A stretch of 64,000 bases of DNA from contig CAZBKQ010000009.1 of NCBI GenBank assembly GCA_964492555.1, positions 6,902 through 70,901 of the forward strand, in the 5' to 3' direction. Shown piece after piece: positions 15,795-24,550 of the stretch; the stretch's first letter is position 1, and every line of letters begins with the position of its first letter. A program made the translations under genes and the position numbers. The notes under the pieces were generated by a model. The model ran no database searches. It was not told where the DNA came from and worked only from the letters and a program-made list of their open reading frames with translations. This DNA is from GCA-2709075 sp964492555. Its GTDB lineage: Bacteria; Pseudomonadota; Alphaproteobacteria; MPNO01; UBA2964.

Positions 15795-17813
15795 ATGGCC
15801 TTAAAAGCCAAAATTGGAGATAGAGCGAAGGCCTTCCTTTGGCGCGCGTCAGTTCCTTTCCTGATTGCGGCGCTTGTTTCTGTCCCCTCGGCATCCGCTT
15901 TGGCGGATTTGCCGACCCAGCTTTCCAACAAGGACCGCAAATTATATAGCGCAATCTTTTCCGCCATCGAAAAGGGAAACTGGAAACGGGCGTCTGTCCT
16001 GAAACGGCGGGCAACCGCACCGCTTCCAGACAAAATTCTTACCTGGTTGGCGATGAGCCGGAGCCGCGGCGATTTCTCGTTCAGAGAAATCGACCTGTTC
16101 CTGACTAACAATCCGGATTGGCCGCGTCAGAAATCATTGCGCCGCCGGGCGGAAAGCTTGATGGCTGGGGAAAAGCTTCCCGCCACCCACCGTATCGCCT
16201 GGTTCGACCGGTTTCCGCCAGTCACAACAACGGGCCGGGTGCTGCAGGCGGAGGCAATTCTGGAAACAGGGAGCCGGAAACGCGCCCATGAATTGCTGCG
16301 GAGAATATGGCGTACGAGCTCATTTACCGCGCGCGATCAGAGGCGGTTTCTGAAACGGCACAGCAAACTCTTGAACCGCGGTGATCACTGGGCGCGGCTC
16401 GATTGGCTGTTATGGCGCGGCATGCGCAGCCAGGCGCGGCGCGTCCTTCACTATGTATCAAAGGACCGCAGGCTTGAAGCCGAGGCCCGCATACGGCTAC
16501 GCGCCTTTCGCGGCGGCGTCGATGCCGCGATCACCCGGCTTCCCGCCGCGATGCGCGGTGAGCCCGGTTTTGTTTTCGAAAGACTCCGCTGGCGCCGAAA
16601 GAAGAACAGGACCGACGACGCCCTCGCCATCCTGAAGAATCCGCCGGGTAACCTTGGGCGTCCGGAGTTATGGGCGAAAGAACGGATGATTATCGCGCGG
16701 CGCCTGCTCGCCAAAGGACGCCCCGACGATGCCTGGGATGCCGTCGCCGATCACCGCATAGACCCGGCGCTGGACAGAGCGGCCTATGCCGAAATCGAAT
16801 GGCTTGCAGGCTGGATCGCCCTCAGATTTCTCGACAAGCCCGGCGAAGCCTATGCCAGATTCAGGGATTTATTCGACGCCGTTCGGTACCCCGTCAGCAA
16901 ATCGCGCGCCGCGTATTGGATTGCGCGGGCGGCGCTCCGCACCGGCGACCGGGAAGAATCCAACCAATGGTTTGCCAAAGCAGCCATTCATTGGACGACC
17001 TATCACGGACAACTCGCGGCCTATGAATTGCCGCCGCGCATGCGCCCGCTCTTTAAGGGGTCGGACCCTTTGCCGACACGCGGGGAGACCGACGCTTTCC
17101 GTAAAACCGAACTGGCGCGAGCGGTTATCCTGCTTGATCAAATCGGCCAGCATCGGCTCGCCTTGCGATTTCTGCTTCACATACCCAGACCGGGCGCATC
17201 GCCGGAAACGCTCGTGCAGGCGGTTTATCTCGCCCGCGCTTTGGGCCGCCGTGATATGGGCGTTTGGATTTCACGCCGCGCGCTCCGGGACGGCAATGTT
17301 CTGCTGAAGGACGGTTATCCTCATGTCCCGATGCCGCGCGACGGGGTTGAACCGGCATTACTTCGGTCACTTGCGCGGCAGGAAAGCAATTTCGATCCCA
17401 AAGCCCGCAGCCGAAGCGGTGCGCTCGGCGTTATGCAGCTTATGCCGGCAACCGCCCGGGAAACCGCCCGGCGGATCGGTCTGCGCTATTCGAAAAGCAA
17501 GCTGACCAAAGATCCAGCCTATAATATCCGTATCGGACGCGCCTATATCACCGGGATGCTAGAGCGCTTCAACGGTTCGTATATTCTCGCCATTGCCGCC
17601 TATAATGCCGGGCCGCACGCGGTCGAACGGTGGCTGAGAAAGAACGGCGATCCGCGCGGCGGCGGTATCGACCCGATCGACTGGATCGAACTCATACCTT
17701 ATTCGGAAACCCGGACCTATGTGCAAAGGGTATTGGGAAATCTCCAGGTTTTTCGCTACCGTGAAACGGGCGGCAAAATTGCCGTAACCCTCGAAACGGA
17801 TCTCAAGCGGTAA
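15795..17813 (+). CDS. Soluble lytic murein transglycosylase (Slt70-like)
   Basis: Periplasmic enzyme cleaving the MurNAc-GlcNAc bond of peptidoglycan to 1,6-anhydro ends. The ATG at 15795 gives 672 residues beginning with a signal peptide (about 1-37: basic start, SVPFLIAALVSVPSASALA). A long helical superhelix follows. The C-terminal SLT domain carries the catalytic Glu in LARQESNFDPKARSRSGALG, then VMQLMPATARETA and AIAAYNAGPHAVERWL. The frame stays open 33 codons further upstream, but that part is not signal-like. It is divergent from dapA. Confidence 0.92.
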   Translation: MALKAKIGDRAKAFLWRASVPFLIAALVSVPSASALADLPTQLSNKDRKLYSAIFSAIEKGNWKRASVLKRRATAPLPDKILTWLAMSRSRGDFSFREIDLFLTNNPDWPRQKSLRRRAESLMAGEKLPATHRIAWFDRFPPVTTTGRVLQAEAILETGSRKRAHELLRRIWRTSSFTARDQRRFLKRHSKLLNRGDHWARLDWLLWRGMRSQARRVLHYVSKDRRLEAEARIRLRAFRGGVDAAITRLPAAMRGEPGFVFERLRWRRKKNRTDDALAILKNPPGNLGRPELWAKERMIIARRLLAKGRPDDAWDAVADHRIDPALDRAAYAEIEWLAGWIALRFLDKPGEAYARFRDLFDAVRYPVSKSRAAYWIARAALRTGDREESNQWFAKAAIHWTTYHGQLAAYELPPRMRPLFKGSDPLPTRGETDAFRKTELARAVILLDQIGQHRLALRFLLHIPRPGASPETLVQAVYLARALGRRDMGVWISRRALRDGNVLLKDGYPHVPMPRDGVEPALLRSLARQESNFDPKARSRSGALGVMQLMPATARETARRIGLRYSKSKLTKDPAYNIRIGRAYITGMLERFNGSYILAIAAYNAGPHAVERWLRKNGDPRGGGIDPIDWIELIPYSETRTYVQRVLGNLQVFRYRETGGKIAVTLETDLKR

Positions 17814-17830
17814 GGCGGTCGAAAAGAGGC

Positions 17831-18526
17831 ATGAAAACACCTGAAGACGGATCCGCCGCCTGCGTATTCGATGTTTATGGAACCTTGCTCGATTTCTCCT
17901 CCGCCGTTTCGCGGCTGGAAGACCGGATCGGACCGGACGCCAGGCGTCTCTCGGCGCTGTGGCGGCAGAAACAGCTTGAATATTCCTGGCTGCGCAGTCT
18001 GATGGGCCGCCATACCGACTTTTCGCAAGTTACCGCCGACGCGCTCGATTTCAGTCTTCAGGCGCTTAAAATTCACGATATGGCCCTGCGGGACGATCTG
18101 CTCGCTTTGTTCCGGACACTGGCTCCCTATCCCGAGGTGACGGGCGTGCTTGAGACAATCCGGAACGCCGGATACATGACGGCGGTATTATCGAATGGCG
18201 ACCCGGAAACCCTTGGGGCCGGTCTTGAGGCCGCGGGAATCGGGTCATTATTCGACGCGGTCTATTCCGTCGAAACGGTGAGCATCTTCAAACCCCACCC
18301 CGATGTGTACCGGATTGCCTGCGACGGGCTTAAGCTGGAACCCGGTGAAATTCTGTTTATGTCGGCAAATGGCTGGGACATCGCAGGCGCGGCAAGCTTC
18401 GGGTTCGAAACCGTATGGGTCAACCGGACGGATGCGCCGCGCGAATTTCTTCCCTCTGGCCCGGCCAACCAGATGCCTGATCTGTCGCAACTTCCGGCAC
18501 TGCTGACCGCCAGATCGACACCATGA
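17831..18526 (+). CDS. Haloacid dehalogenase, type II
   Basis: A 231-residue HAD-superfamily hydrolase of the L-2-haloacid dehalogenase type. The nucleophile Asp is in CVFDVYGTLLDF, motif II Ser in AVLSNGDPETL, the motif III Lys in VSIFKPHPDVY, and the type-specific motif FMSANGWDIAGA follows. It ends with a 4-nt overlap (ATGA) into the threonine dehydratase, so the two are co-transcribed. The true substrate may be a small phosphate ester or a halo-acid; sequence alone does not decide. Confidence 0.85.
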   Translation: MKTPEDGSAACVFDVYGTLLDFSSAVSRLEDRIGPDARRLSALWRQKQLEYSWLRSLMGRHTDFSQVTADALDFSLQALKIHDMALRDDLLALFRTLAPYPEVTGVLETIRNAGYMTAVLSNGDPETLGAGLEAAGIGSLFDAVYSVETVSIFKPHPDVYRIACDGLKLEPGEILFMSANGWDIAGAASFGFETVWVNRTDAPREFLPSGPANQMPDLSQLPALLTARSTP

Positions 18527-19494
18527 CCGCGCCCACCATCGCCGACATTGAGGACGCCGCCGCCCGGTTGAAAGGACAGGCACACCGCACCCCGCTGATT
18601 GAAACAACATCGGCCAGTCCGAAATACAGCCGGATTTTTCTGAAGACAGAAACCGAACAACGGACCGGATCGTTCAAGTTCCGCGGCGCTTATAATCGGA
18701 TCAGCCGGGTCGACGATGCGGCCAAAGCCGCCGGCGTAACCGCCTATTCTTCCGGCAATCATGCCCAGGCGGTCGCCTGTGTTGCAAAGCTGCTTGGCAT
18801 CCCTGCCGTCATCGTCATGCCCGAAGACGCGCCGGCGAAAAAACTTAATGCCACGAAGCGCTTCGGTGCCGAGGTCATTACTTATAACCGCTGGACGGAA
18901 TCGCGCGAAGACATCGCGCACCTGGTAGCGAAGAAACGCGGCATGACAATCATTCCGCCATTCGATGATCCGTTGATTATCGCCGGTCAGGGAACGGTGG
19001 GGCTTGAAATCGCCGACGACATGAAAGCTCAGGGGCTGAAACCCGATCTTATGCTTGTCCCGGCGAGCGGCGGCGGGCTGGTTTCCGGATGCGCCATCGC
19101 CATCAAGGACCGATTTCCAGATTGCAGGGTGTATTCCGTCGAACCGGAGAATTTCGACGACATCGCGCGATCGCTCGCCGCCGGAAAACGGGTAAGCAAT
19201 GCCCCGAATGCGGAAAATTCGATCTGCGACGCGCTTCTGGTGCCGACGCCCGGCGCGATTACTTTTCCGATCATGCAGGAATTGCTCGAAGGCGGGCTGA
19301 CCGTTTCCGACGACACGGTCCGAAACGCCATGCACCACGCCTGGAAAAACGAGACGCTAACCCTTGAACCGGGCGGTGCTGTGGCGCTCGCCGCATTGCT
19401 GGAAGAAGCCGCCCCTGCGGCGAAAATCGTTGTCGCCGTCTGTTCAGGCGGCAATGTTGACGACGCGTTGTTTCGCGCCGTCACCGGAAAATAG
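18523..19494 (+). CDS. Threonine/serine dehydratase (fold-type II PLP enzyme)
   Basis: A 323-residue PLP enzyme that deaminates threonine or serine to a 2-oxo acid, or acts as a serine racemase. The PLP-binding Lys is in TGSFKFRGAYN, followed by AYSSGNHAQAVA and the glycine loop LVPASGGGLVSG; the C-terminal VAVCSGGNVD closes the cofactor pocket. There is no ACT domain, so this is the short catabolic type rather than IlvA. It overlaps the upstream dehalogenase by 4 nt and converges on the bactofilin with 8 nt between. Confidence 0.85.
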   Translation: MTAPTIADIEDAAARLKGQAHRTPLIETTSASPKYSRIFLKTETEQRTGSFKFRGAYNRISRVDDAAKAAGVTAYSSGNHAQAVACVAKLLGIPAVIVMPEDAPAKKLNATKRFGAEVITYNRWTESREDIAHLVAKKRGMTIIPPFDDPLIIAGQGTVGLEIADDMKAQGLKPDLMLVPASGGGLVSGCAIAIKDRFPDCRVYSVEPENFDDIARSLAAGKRVSNAPNAENSICDALLVPTPGAITFPIMQELLEGGLTVSDDTVRNAMHHAWKNETLTLEPGGAVALAALLEEAAPAAKIVVAVCSGGNVDDALFRAVTGK

Positions 19495-19502
19495 GGATCA
19501 AA

Positions 19503-19943
19503 TCAACTTTTGTTGGCGTTGAAGGGTTGAACGCTGCCGTCATCGACAACGAGATTAATGCCGATATCCTCATCCTCATTCTCTTCGAACGCATTCAAAC
19601 GGCGGCAATCCCCTTCAAGCTGCGCGCCGGATTCAATACACAGCGTTTCGTGATAGACGTCGCCGTTTACGCGCGCCGTTTCATTCAGAATAACCATCCG
19701 GGCCTTGATCTGGCCGTCGACCTGTCCCCGTACCAGCAAATGATCGGCGGCGACCGCGCCGGTGATCACACCGGACTCACCGATGCTCAACTTGTTGCAG
19801 CGCACATCGCCCTCGATAGTGCCGTCAACCTGGATTTCGCCCTCGCTGGTAAGGTCGCCACCAATCTTGAGGTCAGAGGAAATTATGGTCGGCGATCCGC
19901 TCTTGCGCTTGCCGCCATCCGTTGCGTCAGCCTTTGAAAACAT
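19503..19943 (-). CDS. Bactofilin (polymer-forming cytoskeletal protein)
   Basis: A 146-residue bactofilin that would self-assemble without nucleotide into filaments that localise cell-wall enzymes. The central right-handed beta-helix shows the periodic hydrophobic repeats ISSDLKIGGDLTSEGEIQVDGTIEGDV and LLVRGQVDGQIKARMVILN, flanked by a basic N-terminus and an acidic C-terminus (EENEDEDIG). The start ATG at 19943 (MFSKADATDGG) overlaps the end of the M23 peptidase gene by 17 nt, implying coupled expression. Confidence 0.9.
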   Translation of the reverse strand: MFSKADATDGGKRKSGSPTIISSDLKIGGDLTSEGEIQVDGTIEGDVRCNKLSIGESGVITGAVAADHLLVRGQVDGQIKARMVILNETARVNGDVYHETLCIESGAQLEGDCRRLNAFEENEDEDIGINLVVDDGSVQPFNANKS

Positions 19944-21228
19944 CCTTGCCCGCCTCCAGGAACTTGAGCGGATCAATCCGCTTGCCGTTCACAATGATTT
20001 CGTAATGCAGATGCGGGCCGGTACTGCGACCGGACGACCCCACCTGACCGATCTTCTTGCGATAGTCTACACGCTGACCGCGCCTGACGTAAATCCGTCT
20101 TAAATGACCATAACGGGTGCGGATTCCCATGCCATGATCGATCTCCACAAAGCGTCCGTAATATCCCTTCCAGCCGGTATAGACGACCTTTCCCGGCACC
20201 GGCGCATAGACCGGCGTACGATTTGGGGCACCAAGATCGAGCCCTTGATGCGTGGCCCATTTATTATTTATGGGATCACGGCGGCGGCCGAATTTACTGG
20301 TGATCTTGTAATGATCCACCGGGGCGACAAGCGGCAGATTGGCGAGAACGCGGCGCAACGCATCCCAATGGGCGACGTGCCGGTCGATTGCCGTCGGCCC
20401 TTCATTGAATCCCTTCGCATCATCGGGCGACGCAATAAAGGGACCGCCGACGGCATAGGCCTCCGGATCAAGCTTTTTCAGTAGGCTCAGCGGTTTGAGT
20501 CCCGCGACCGTGATGATTTTCTCGATCCGTTTGATGTCATGAACCGTTTTGTCGGCGATCCGGTCCAGCGCTTCCTTTTGCTCATCCCGCAACCGCTGAA
20601 CGCGCCCTTGCAGGGCCGCGATCTGCTGATTGGCATTCTTCTCTGTCTCCGCGAGCGAATCGCGTTCCGACTGCACCTTCCCCAGATCGGTCCGCACCTG
20701 ATCCAGAACCGACGCCAGCATGCTTCCCTTATCCTTGCTGCTGACCAGGTTGCTCTCAAGACTTTTCAGCTTCTGGTTTAGCGCGCTGTAACGCCTGATC
20801 TGATGCGCGCGCCGCGCTTCGGACGCGTTCAGCTTTTTCTTCAATGCCGCGATATCCGCCCGCAACGTATCATTCTGCTCCAGCAGTCCGACCAGATTAT
20901 GATGGCTTTGTTTCAACGTGCCGGCGACATCGGTCATGTTGTCGCGCATTGAGTTGACGCGAAGCGACAGCCGGGAATTTTCCGCCTCAAACCGTGCGAT
21001 TCGGTCGTTCTTCTGTTCGAGAATGTGATCGAAACCGAAATAGACGACTGTCACATTGGCAAGCCAACCGGCACTTCCGACAAAAAGACAGATAAAGCCG
21101 ACCTGCAGCCAGCGAGGCATCCGCCAATACCGAACCATGCCGTTGCGGCGGATATAGAAATCGCGCGGCTCGGTCAGTTCCAGAAACCTGCGCCAAATCC
21201 GGTGATGTAATGGGCGTTCGGGATACAT
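19927..21228 (-). CDS. M23 family peptidoglycan endopeptidase with coiled coil
   Basis: A 433-residue inner-membrane anchored LytM-type zinc endopeptidase. An N-terminal cytoplasmic basic segment precedes a membrane helix at about 40-64 (LQVGFICLFVGSAGWLANVTVVYFG). A long coiled coil (about 70-235) and the LytM domain follow. The zinc ligands are in HQGLDLGAPN and GPHLHYEI. All are present, so it should be catalytically active rather than an EnvC-like activator. The overlap with bactofilin matches the alphaproteobacterial LmdC-type arrangement. Confidence 0.9.
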   Translation of the reverse strand: MYPERPLHHRIWRRFLELTEPRDFYIRRNGMVRYWRMPRWLQVGFICLFVGSAGWLANVTVVYFGFDHILEQKNDRIARFEAENSRLSLRVNSMRDNMTDVAGTLKQSHHNLVGLLEQNDTLRADIAALKKKLNASEARRAHQIRRYSALNQKLKSLESNLVSSKDKGSMLASVLDQVRTDLGKVQSERDSLAETEKNANQQIAALQGRVQRLRDEQKEALDRIADKTVHDIKRIEKIITVAGLKPLSLLKKLDPEAYAVGGPFIASPDDAKGFNEGPTAIDRHVAHWDALRRVLANLPLVAPVDHYKITSKFGRRRDPINNKWATHQGLDLGAPNRTPVYAPVPGKVVYTGWKGYYGRFVEIDHGMGIRTRYGHLRRIYVRRGQRVDYRKKIGQVGSSGRSTGPHLHYEIIVNGKRIDPLKFLEAGKDVFKG

Positions 21229-21377
21229 ATCGCCCGTTAATCCTCCCCCAAGAGCAACCTTGTCGAGCCGTCCAATTTCTTGCGCAATATAGTTATCAAA
21301 AAACTAACGATTGGGCCCGCAATAGCCGAAAATACCCAAAACGCGGCCACTGGCTGAAAAATGCGCGGGAAGGCTAT

Positions 21378-21395
21378 CCGGCGGGCCTTCGCCGG
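21378..21395 (-). other. Inverted repeat downstream of acyl-CoA ligase
   Basis: CCGGCG, a 6-nt loop, then CGCCGG form a perfect 6-bp stem in the 208-nt gap between the ligase and the M23 gene. No adjacent T-run is present on either strand, so it is only a possible Rho-assisted or weak terminator. Nothing else in the gap stands out. Confidence 0.3.
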
Positions 21396-21436
21396 TCAAG
21401 CGGGAAACACGAATCTACGGGGATTTCCGGGAGTTT

Positions 21437-22960
21437 TCAGCTCTGCCCGGTCTTATCGCGCAGCGCCGCTTCCCGGACCTCACGGCGCAGCACCTTGCCG
21501 ACGCTGCTGCGCGGCAGATCCTCCAGCAATCGGATACGCTTCGGCGCCTTCACCGAGCCCACCGTATCCTTCGCGAAATCGATCAACTCCTGCTCGCCAG
21601 CGTTGGCGCCCTGCCGCAGAACCACGGCAGCCTGCACGGCCTCACCCCATTTCTCATCGGGGATGCCATAGACGATGCACTCATTCACCACCGGATGGCG
21701 GACCAGCGCGGCCTCGACATCGCTCGGATAGACATTGAACCCGCCGGAGATAATCACATCACGCAGCCGGTCCTTGAGATAGAGATAACCCCGCGCATCC
21801 AGCGCCCCGACATCGCCGGTGCGCAGCCAGTCACCCTGCATCACCTCAGCCGTCGCTTCCGGCATATTCAGATAACCTGTCATCACCAGACCGCCGGACA
21901 GCACGATCTCGCCATCCTCATCAGGTGGCAATATCTTGTCCGAGCCCGGCTCCATAATGGCGACACGGGTGAGAAAGCTCGCCCGTCCGACAGAAGCAAT
22001 CAGATCGTCATCGGCCATCTCGCGCGGGCCGAGAAAAGTCGCGACCTGCGGCGCCTCGGTCTGGCCGTAATTTGTTGCGACCACTTCGCCGAACACGCCC
22101 CTGGTCTCGCGCACCTTCTCGGGCGGCATCGGCGCGCCACCATAGATCAGCCGCTTGAGCGCCGGGAAATCGGCTTCTCCGCCGAGCTCCGCCAGCATCA
22201 TGTAGATCACGGTCGGCGGAATGAAAGTCGTTGTGACATCCTTTGCCGCGAAACTTTCGAGAATTTCCGCCGGGCGCATGGTGCGTTCGCCCAGCACCAG
22301 CGTGCCGCCGACACCCAGCGTCGGCGTGATGTAGCAACTGGTCCCATGGGTCAGCGGCGCGGCCAGCAGATATTTGTCCGCCGCGCTCAACCCCAGCTCA
22401 TGAATCATGCAGGCCGCCCCGGTCAACCAGGCGCAATAGGGCTGAAGAACGCCTTTGGGCCGGCCGCTGGAGCCGCCTGTAAACTTGATCGCCTGGGTGT
22501 CTTCCGGGCCCAGCGGGTGAATTTCCGGTATCTTGCCCCTGTTGGCCGCGATCAGCCCGGCAACACTGTCCGATGCGGTGTCCGATCCCCCCCAGCCATG
22601 CACGATATGCGGCGCGTTGGGGCTGATTTTGCTCTCGCAATCCTCATCGAGGATCAGGATCGAGGGCCCGGCGGTTTCCAGCTTTGCGTCGAGTTCCTCT
22701 TTCGCGTCGCGCGGGTTCAGCGGTATCCACACCTTACCCGCCGCCATCGTCGCCAGAAGACCAGTCAAATGCTCAAGCGAGTTATAGCCGCAAATCCCGA
22801 CCCGCGATTGCGGCGCGGGGTCGATCCCCTGCAGCCCGGCAGCCAACGCATCCACCCGCGCGCGCAGCTCTCCATAGCTCAGCGTGCCATCCGGCCCGTC
22901 AATCGCCACCGCATCGGGCGTCAGGGACCCCGCGGCGTAAAACATATTGATGGGCTTCAT
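21437..22960 (-). CDS. AMP-dependent acyl-CoA synthetase/ligase
   Basis: A 507-residue ANL-superfamily enzyme that activates a carboxylic acid to acyl-AMP and then acyl-CoA. Motif A3 is IKFTGGSSGRPKGV, A5 is ATNYGQTEAPQ, A7/A8 are WLRTGDVGALDARGYLYLKDR followed by IISGGFNVYP, and the catalytic Lys is in LPRSSVGKVLRRE. The substrate is not predictable; length and motifs fit medium-chain or aromatic acid ligases. It lies three nt after an enolase-superfamily gene, which itself overlaps a DUF120 gene. Confidence 0.88.
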   Translation of the reverse strand: MKPINMFYAAGSLTPDAVAIDGPDGTLSYGELRARVDALAAGLQGIDPAPQSRVGICGYNSLEHLTGLLATMAAGKVWIPLNPRDAKEELDAKLETAGPSILILDEDCESKISPNAPHIVHGWGGSDTASDSVAGLIAANRGKIPEIHPLGPEDTQAIKFTGGSSGRPKGVLQPYCAWLTGAACMIHELGLSAADKYLLAAPLTHGTSCYITPTLGVGGTLVLGERTMRPAEILESFAAKDVTTTFIPPTVIYMMLAELGGEADFPALKRLIYGGAPMPPEKVRETRGVFGEVVATNYGQTEAPQVATFLGPREMADDDLIASVGRASFLTRVAIMEPGSDKILPPDEDGEIVLSGGLVMTGYLNMPEATAEVMQGDWLRTGDVGALDARGYLYLKDRLRDVIISGGFNVYPSDVEAALVRHPVVNECIVYGIPDEKWGEAVQAAVVLRQGANAGEQELIDFAKDTVGSVKAPKRIRLLEDLPRSSVGKVLRREVREAALRDKTGQS

Positions 22961-22963
22961 TGA

Positions 22964-24049
22964 TCAACCGTCCGCCTGGAATTCATCCCGCGCGCCATAG
23001 GCCCAGACCAGCCCGTGACCGGGCGCGTCCGGCGGCGCGATCATACCGTTCTCATCCATACCGGCGGGATCCTCAAAAAGCGGCTCCAACAGCGGAAAAT
23101 CCTCCATCCAGGTCACGGCGGGCGACGCCGCCGCCAGATGAATGAAAAGGGACGGCAGGAAATGCGGTGCGACGGACACGCCGAAATGCTCCGCCACCGT
23201 GGCGACACGGAGCGCCTCAGTCAGCCCGCCCATCATGGCGAGATCGGGCTGTACCACGGCGCAGGATTTCGCCTCGAAAAACGGCGTAAGTTCCACCAGC
23301 CCCTGATGATGTTCGCCGGTGGCGATGGCGACGGGAGAGGACGCGGCAAGCGCGGCATAGCCGTGCACGTCCGACGCCGGCAACGGTTCCTCCAGCCAGA
23401 TCAGGTTGAAGTCGGCGCAGGCGTTGGTCAGCCAGCGCGCCGTGACCAGATCGCATTTCTCATTCGTATCGGCCATGATCCCGACATCGTCGGGCAAGGC
23501 GTCGGCGACCGCCTCCAGCCGTTCCAGATCAGCAGGGTTGCCGGCAAAGCGCAGCTTTACCGCCGAACACCCGGCCTTGGCGTATTTCACCGCCTGTTCG
23601 GCCGCCGCCGCCGGATCCTGCGCCGGGCCGAACCCGCCACTGCCATAGACCGGCAAAGTCCGCGGCGCCCCGCCCATGGCGACACCCAGCGGCACGCCCT
23701 GGCGTTTGGCGTGCAAATCCCAGGCGGCGACATCAATGGCGGCGATCGCCAGATAGCCGCTGCCCCGCCCGAGACGATTGAGCGAGCCGGCAAGCGTCCG
23801 CCACAGCGCCTGCGGCGCGGCGATCTCCTTCCCCGCGACGAAACGTTCCAGCATTGTTTGCGCCATCGCGGCGACCTGTTCCCCGCCGCCGCCCAACACA
23901 TAGGAAAAGCCGGTCCCGGCATATCCGTCGCCGGCCTCAAGATCGCAGACAATGACATCGACCGACGTGATGCCCGACCCGCCGGTGACGCCGGGCAACG
24001 GATAGCGCCAGAGCTCCGCGCTTGCCCGTTCGATTTTGACGCTCATCAA
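22964..24049 (-). CDS. Mandelate racemase/muconate lactonizing enzyme family protein (enolase superfamily)
   Basis: A 361-residue enolase-superfamily enzyme; these remove a proton alpha to a carboxylate to racemise or dehydrate. Metal ligands appear in VGIMADTNEK (Asp), IWLEEPLP (Glu) and AIATGEHHQG (Glu), and the C-terminal His is in VSVAPHFLPSL, as in the mandelate racemase subgroup. The usual KxK base reads KLR (in SAVKLRFAG), so the second Lys is replaced by Arg; this favours a His-based dehydratase over a racemase, by inference. A GxGLVW motif ends the barrel. The start overlaps the DUF120 stop (ATGA). Confidence 0.82.
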   Translation of the reverse strand: MMSVKIERASAELWRYPLPGVTGGSGITSVDVIVCDLEAGDGYAGTGFSYVLGGGGEQVAAMAQTMLERFVAGKEIAAPQALWRTLAGSLNRLGRGSGYLAIAAIDVAAWDLHAKRQGVPLGVAMGGAPRTLPVYGSGGFGPAQDPAAAAEQAVKYAKAGCSAVKLRFAGNPADLERLEAVADALPDDVGIMADTNEKCDLVTARWLTNACADFNLIWLEEPLPASDVHGYAALAASSPVAIATGEHHQGLVELTPFFEAKSCAVVQPDLAMMGGLTEALRVATVAEHFGVSVAPHFLPSLFIHLAAASPAVTWMEDFPLLEPLFEDPAGMDENGMIAPPDAPGHGLVWAYGARDEFQADG

Positions 24050-24456
24050 ATGGCCTCCGTCCCGTCGCTGATTTCAACCGTGACCGGATCGCCATCTTTC
24101 AGGCCCAGCGTATCCCGGACGGCGACCGGCGCGATCAGTTCGATCTGGGTAGCGGGATAGGAGTCCACATCGGGCAGGATCGCCGCCGCCGGAATTTCAC
24201 CGTTGATACGCGCATGCCAGGCACGCGACGCGCACCATTCCGGCTGCGGCGGCGGCAGGATGATACCGTCCCAACCGCACACACGTTCCCAAGCTGCCCT
24301 TGCCTGATCGCTCGTGGCCAGCACATTCACCGTGCCGGGATAACATTCCAGAGAGAGATACTGCCTGAATGCGTCTTTCGCCCAGTCGAGCTGGGTAAAG
24401 CCGGTCGCCTCCCCCACCCCGGTGGCAAGCTCGCCTATGATTTTTTCAATAGCCAT
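24046..24456 (-). CDS. DUF120 / CTP-dependent riboflavin kinase-like protein
   Basis: A 136-residue protein resembling the archaeal CTP-dependent riboflavin kinase fold (RibK, formerly DUF120). Matching segments in order are the glycine-rich GVGEATGF (13-20), the CYPGTVNV loop (38-45) with the Thr42 and Asn44 equivalents of the metal ligands, IPAAAILPDVDSYPATQIELIAP, and VRDTLGLKDGDPVTVEI near the C-terminus. Bacteria normally make FMN with RibF, so another small-molecule role is possible. It overlaps the enolase-superfamily gene by 4 nt. The match is from remembered motifs, not an alignment. Confidence 0.65.
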   Translation of the reverse strand: MAIEKIIGELATGVGEATGFTQLDWAKDAFRQYLSLECYPGTVNVLATSDQARAAWERVCGWDGIILPPPQPEWCASRAWHARINGEIPAAAILPDVDSYPATQIELIAPVAVRDTLGLKDGDPVTVEISDGTEAI

Positions 24457-24507
24457 GTGCGGCAGTGTATTTGAGGAAAAAGGATCGGGAAAGCGGAAGG
24501 GAAATGC

Positions 24508-24537
24508 TTGCCCCTTGCCCCCGTCCGGCCTTATTAT
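24508..24537 (+). promoter_or_regulatory. Candidate promoter of tRNA-Gly
   Basis: TTGCCC (24508-24513), an 18-nt spacer, then TATTAT (24532-24537). The expected start is near 24544, about seven nt before the mature tRNA 5' end at 24551, a typical distance. Confidence 0.5.
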
Positions 24538-24550
24538 CCGCGCCCGGCGC

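Noticed and set aside
21695..22963. A 422-codon open frame on the plus strand opposite the acyl-CoA ligase
   Set aside because: It is Arg/His-rich without recognisable domains and lies fully antisense to a gene with all ANL motifs; GC-rich codon bias leaves such frames open.
23015..24160. A 381-codon plus-strand frame opposite the enolase-superfamily and DUF120 genes
   Set aside because: Low-complexity Arg/His/Gly composition, no domain signal, and antisense to two well-supported coupled genes.
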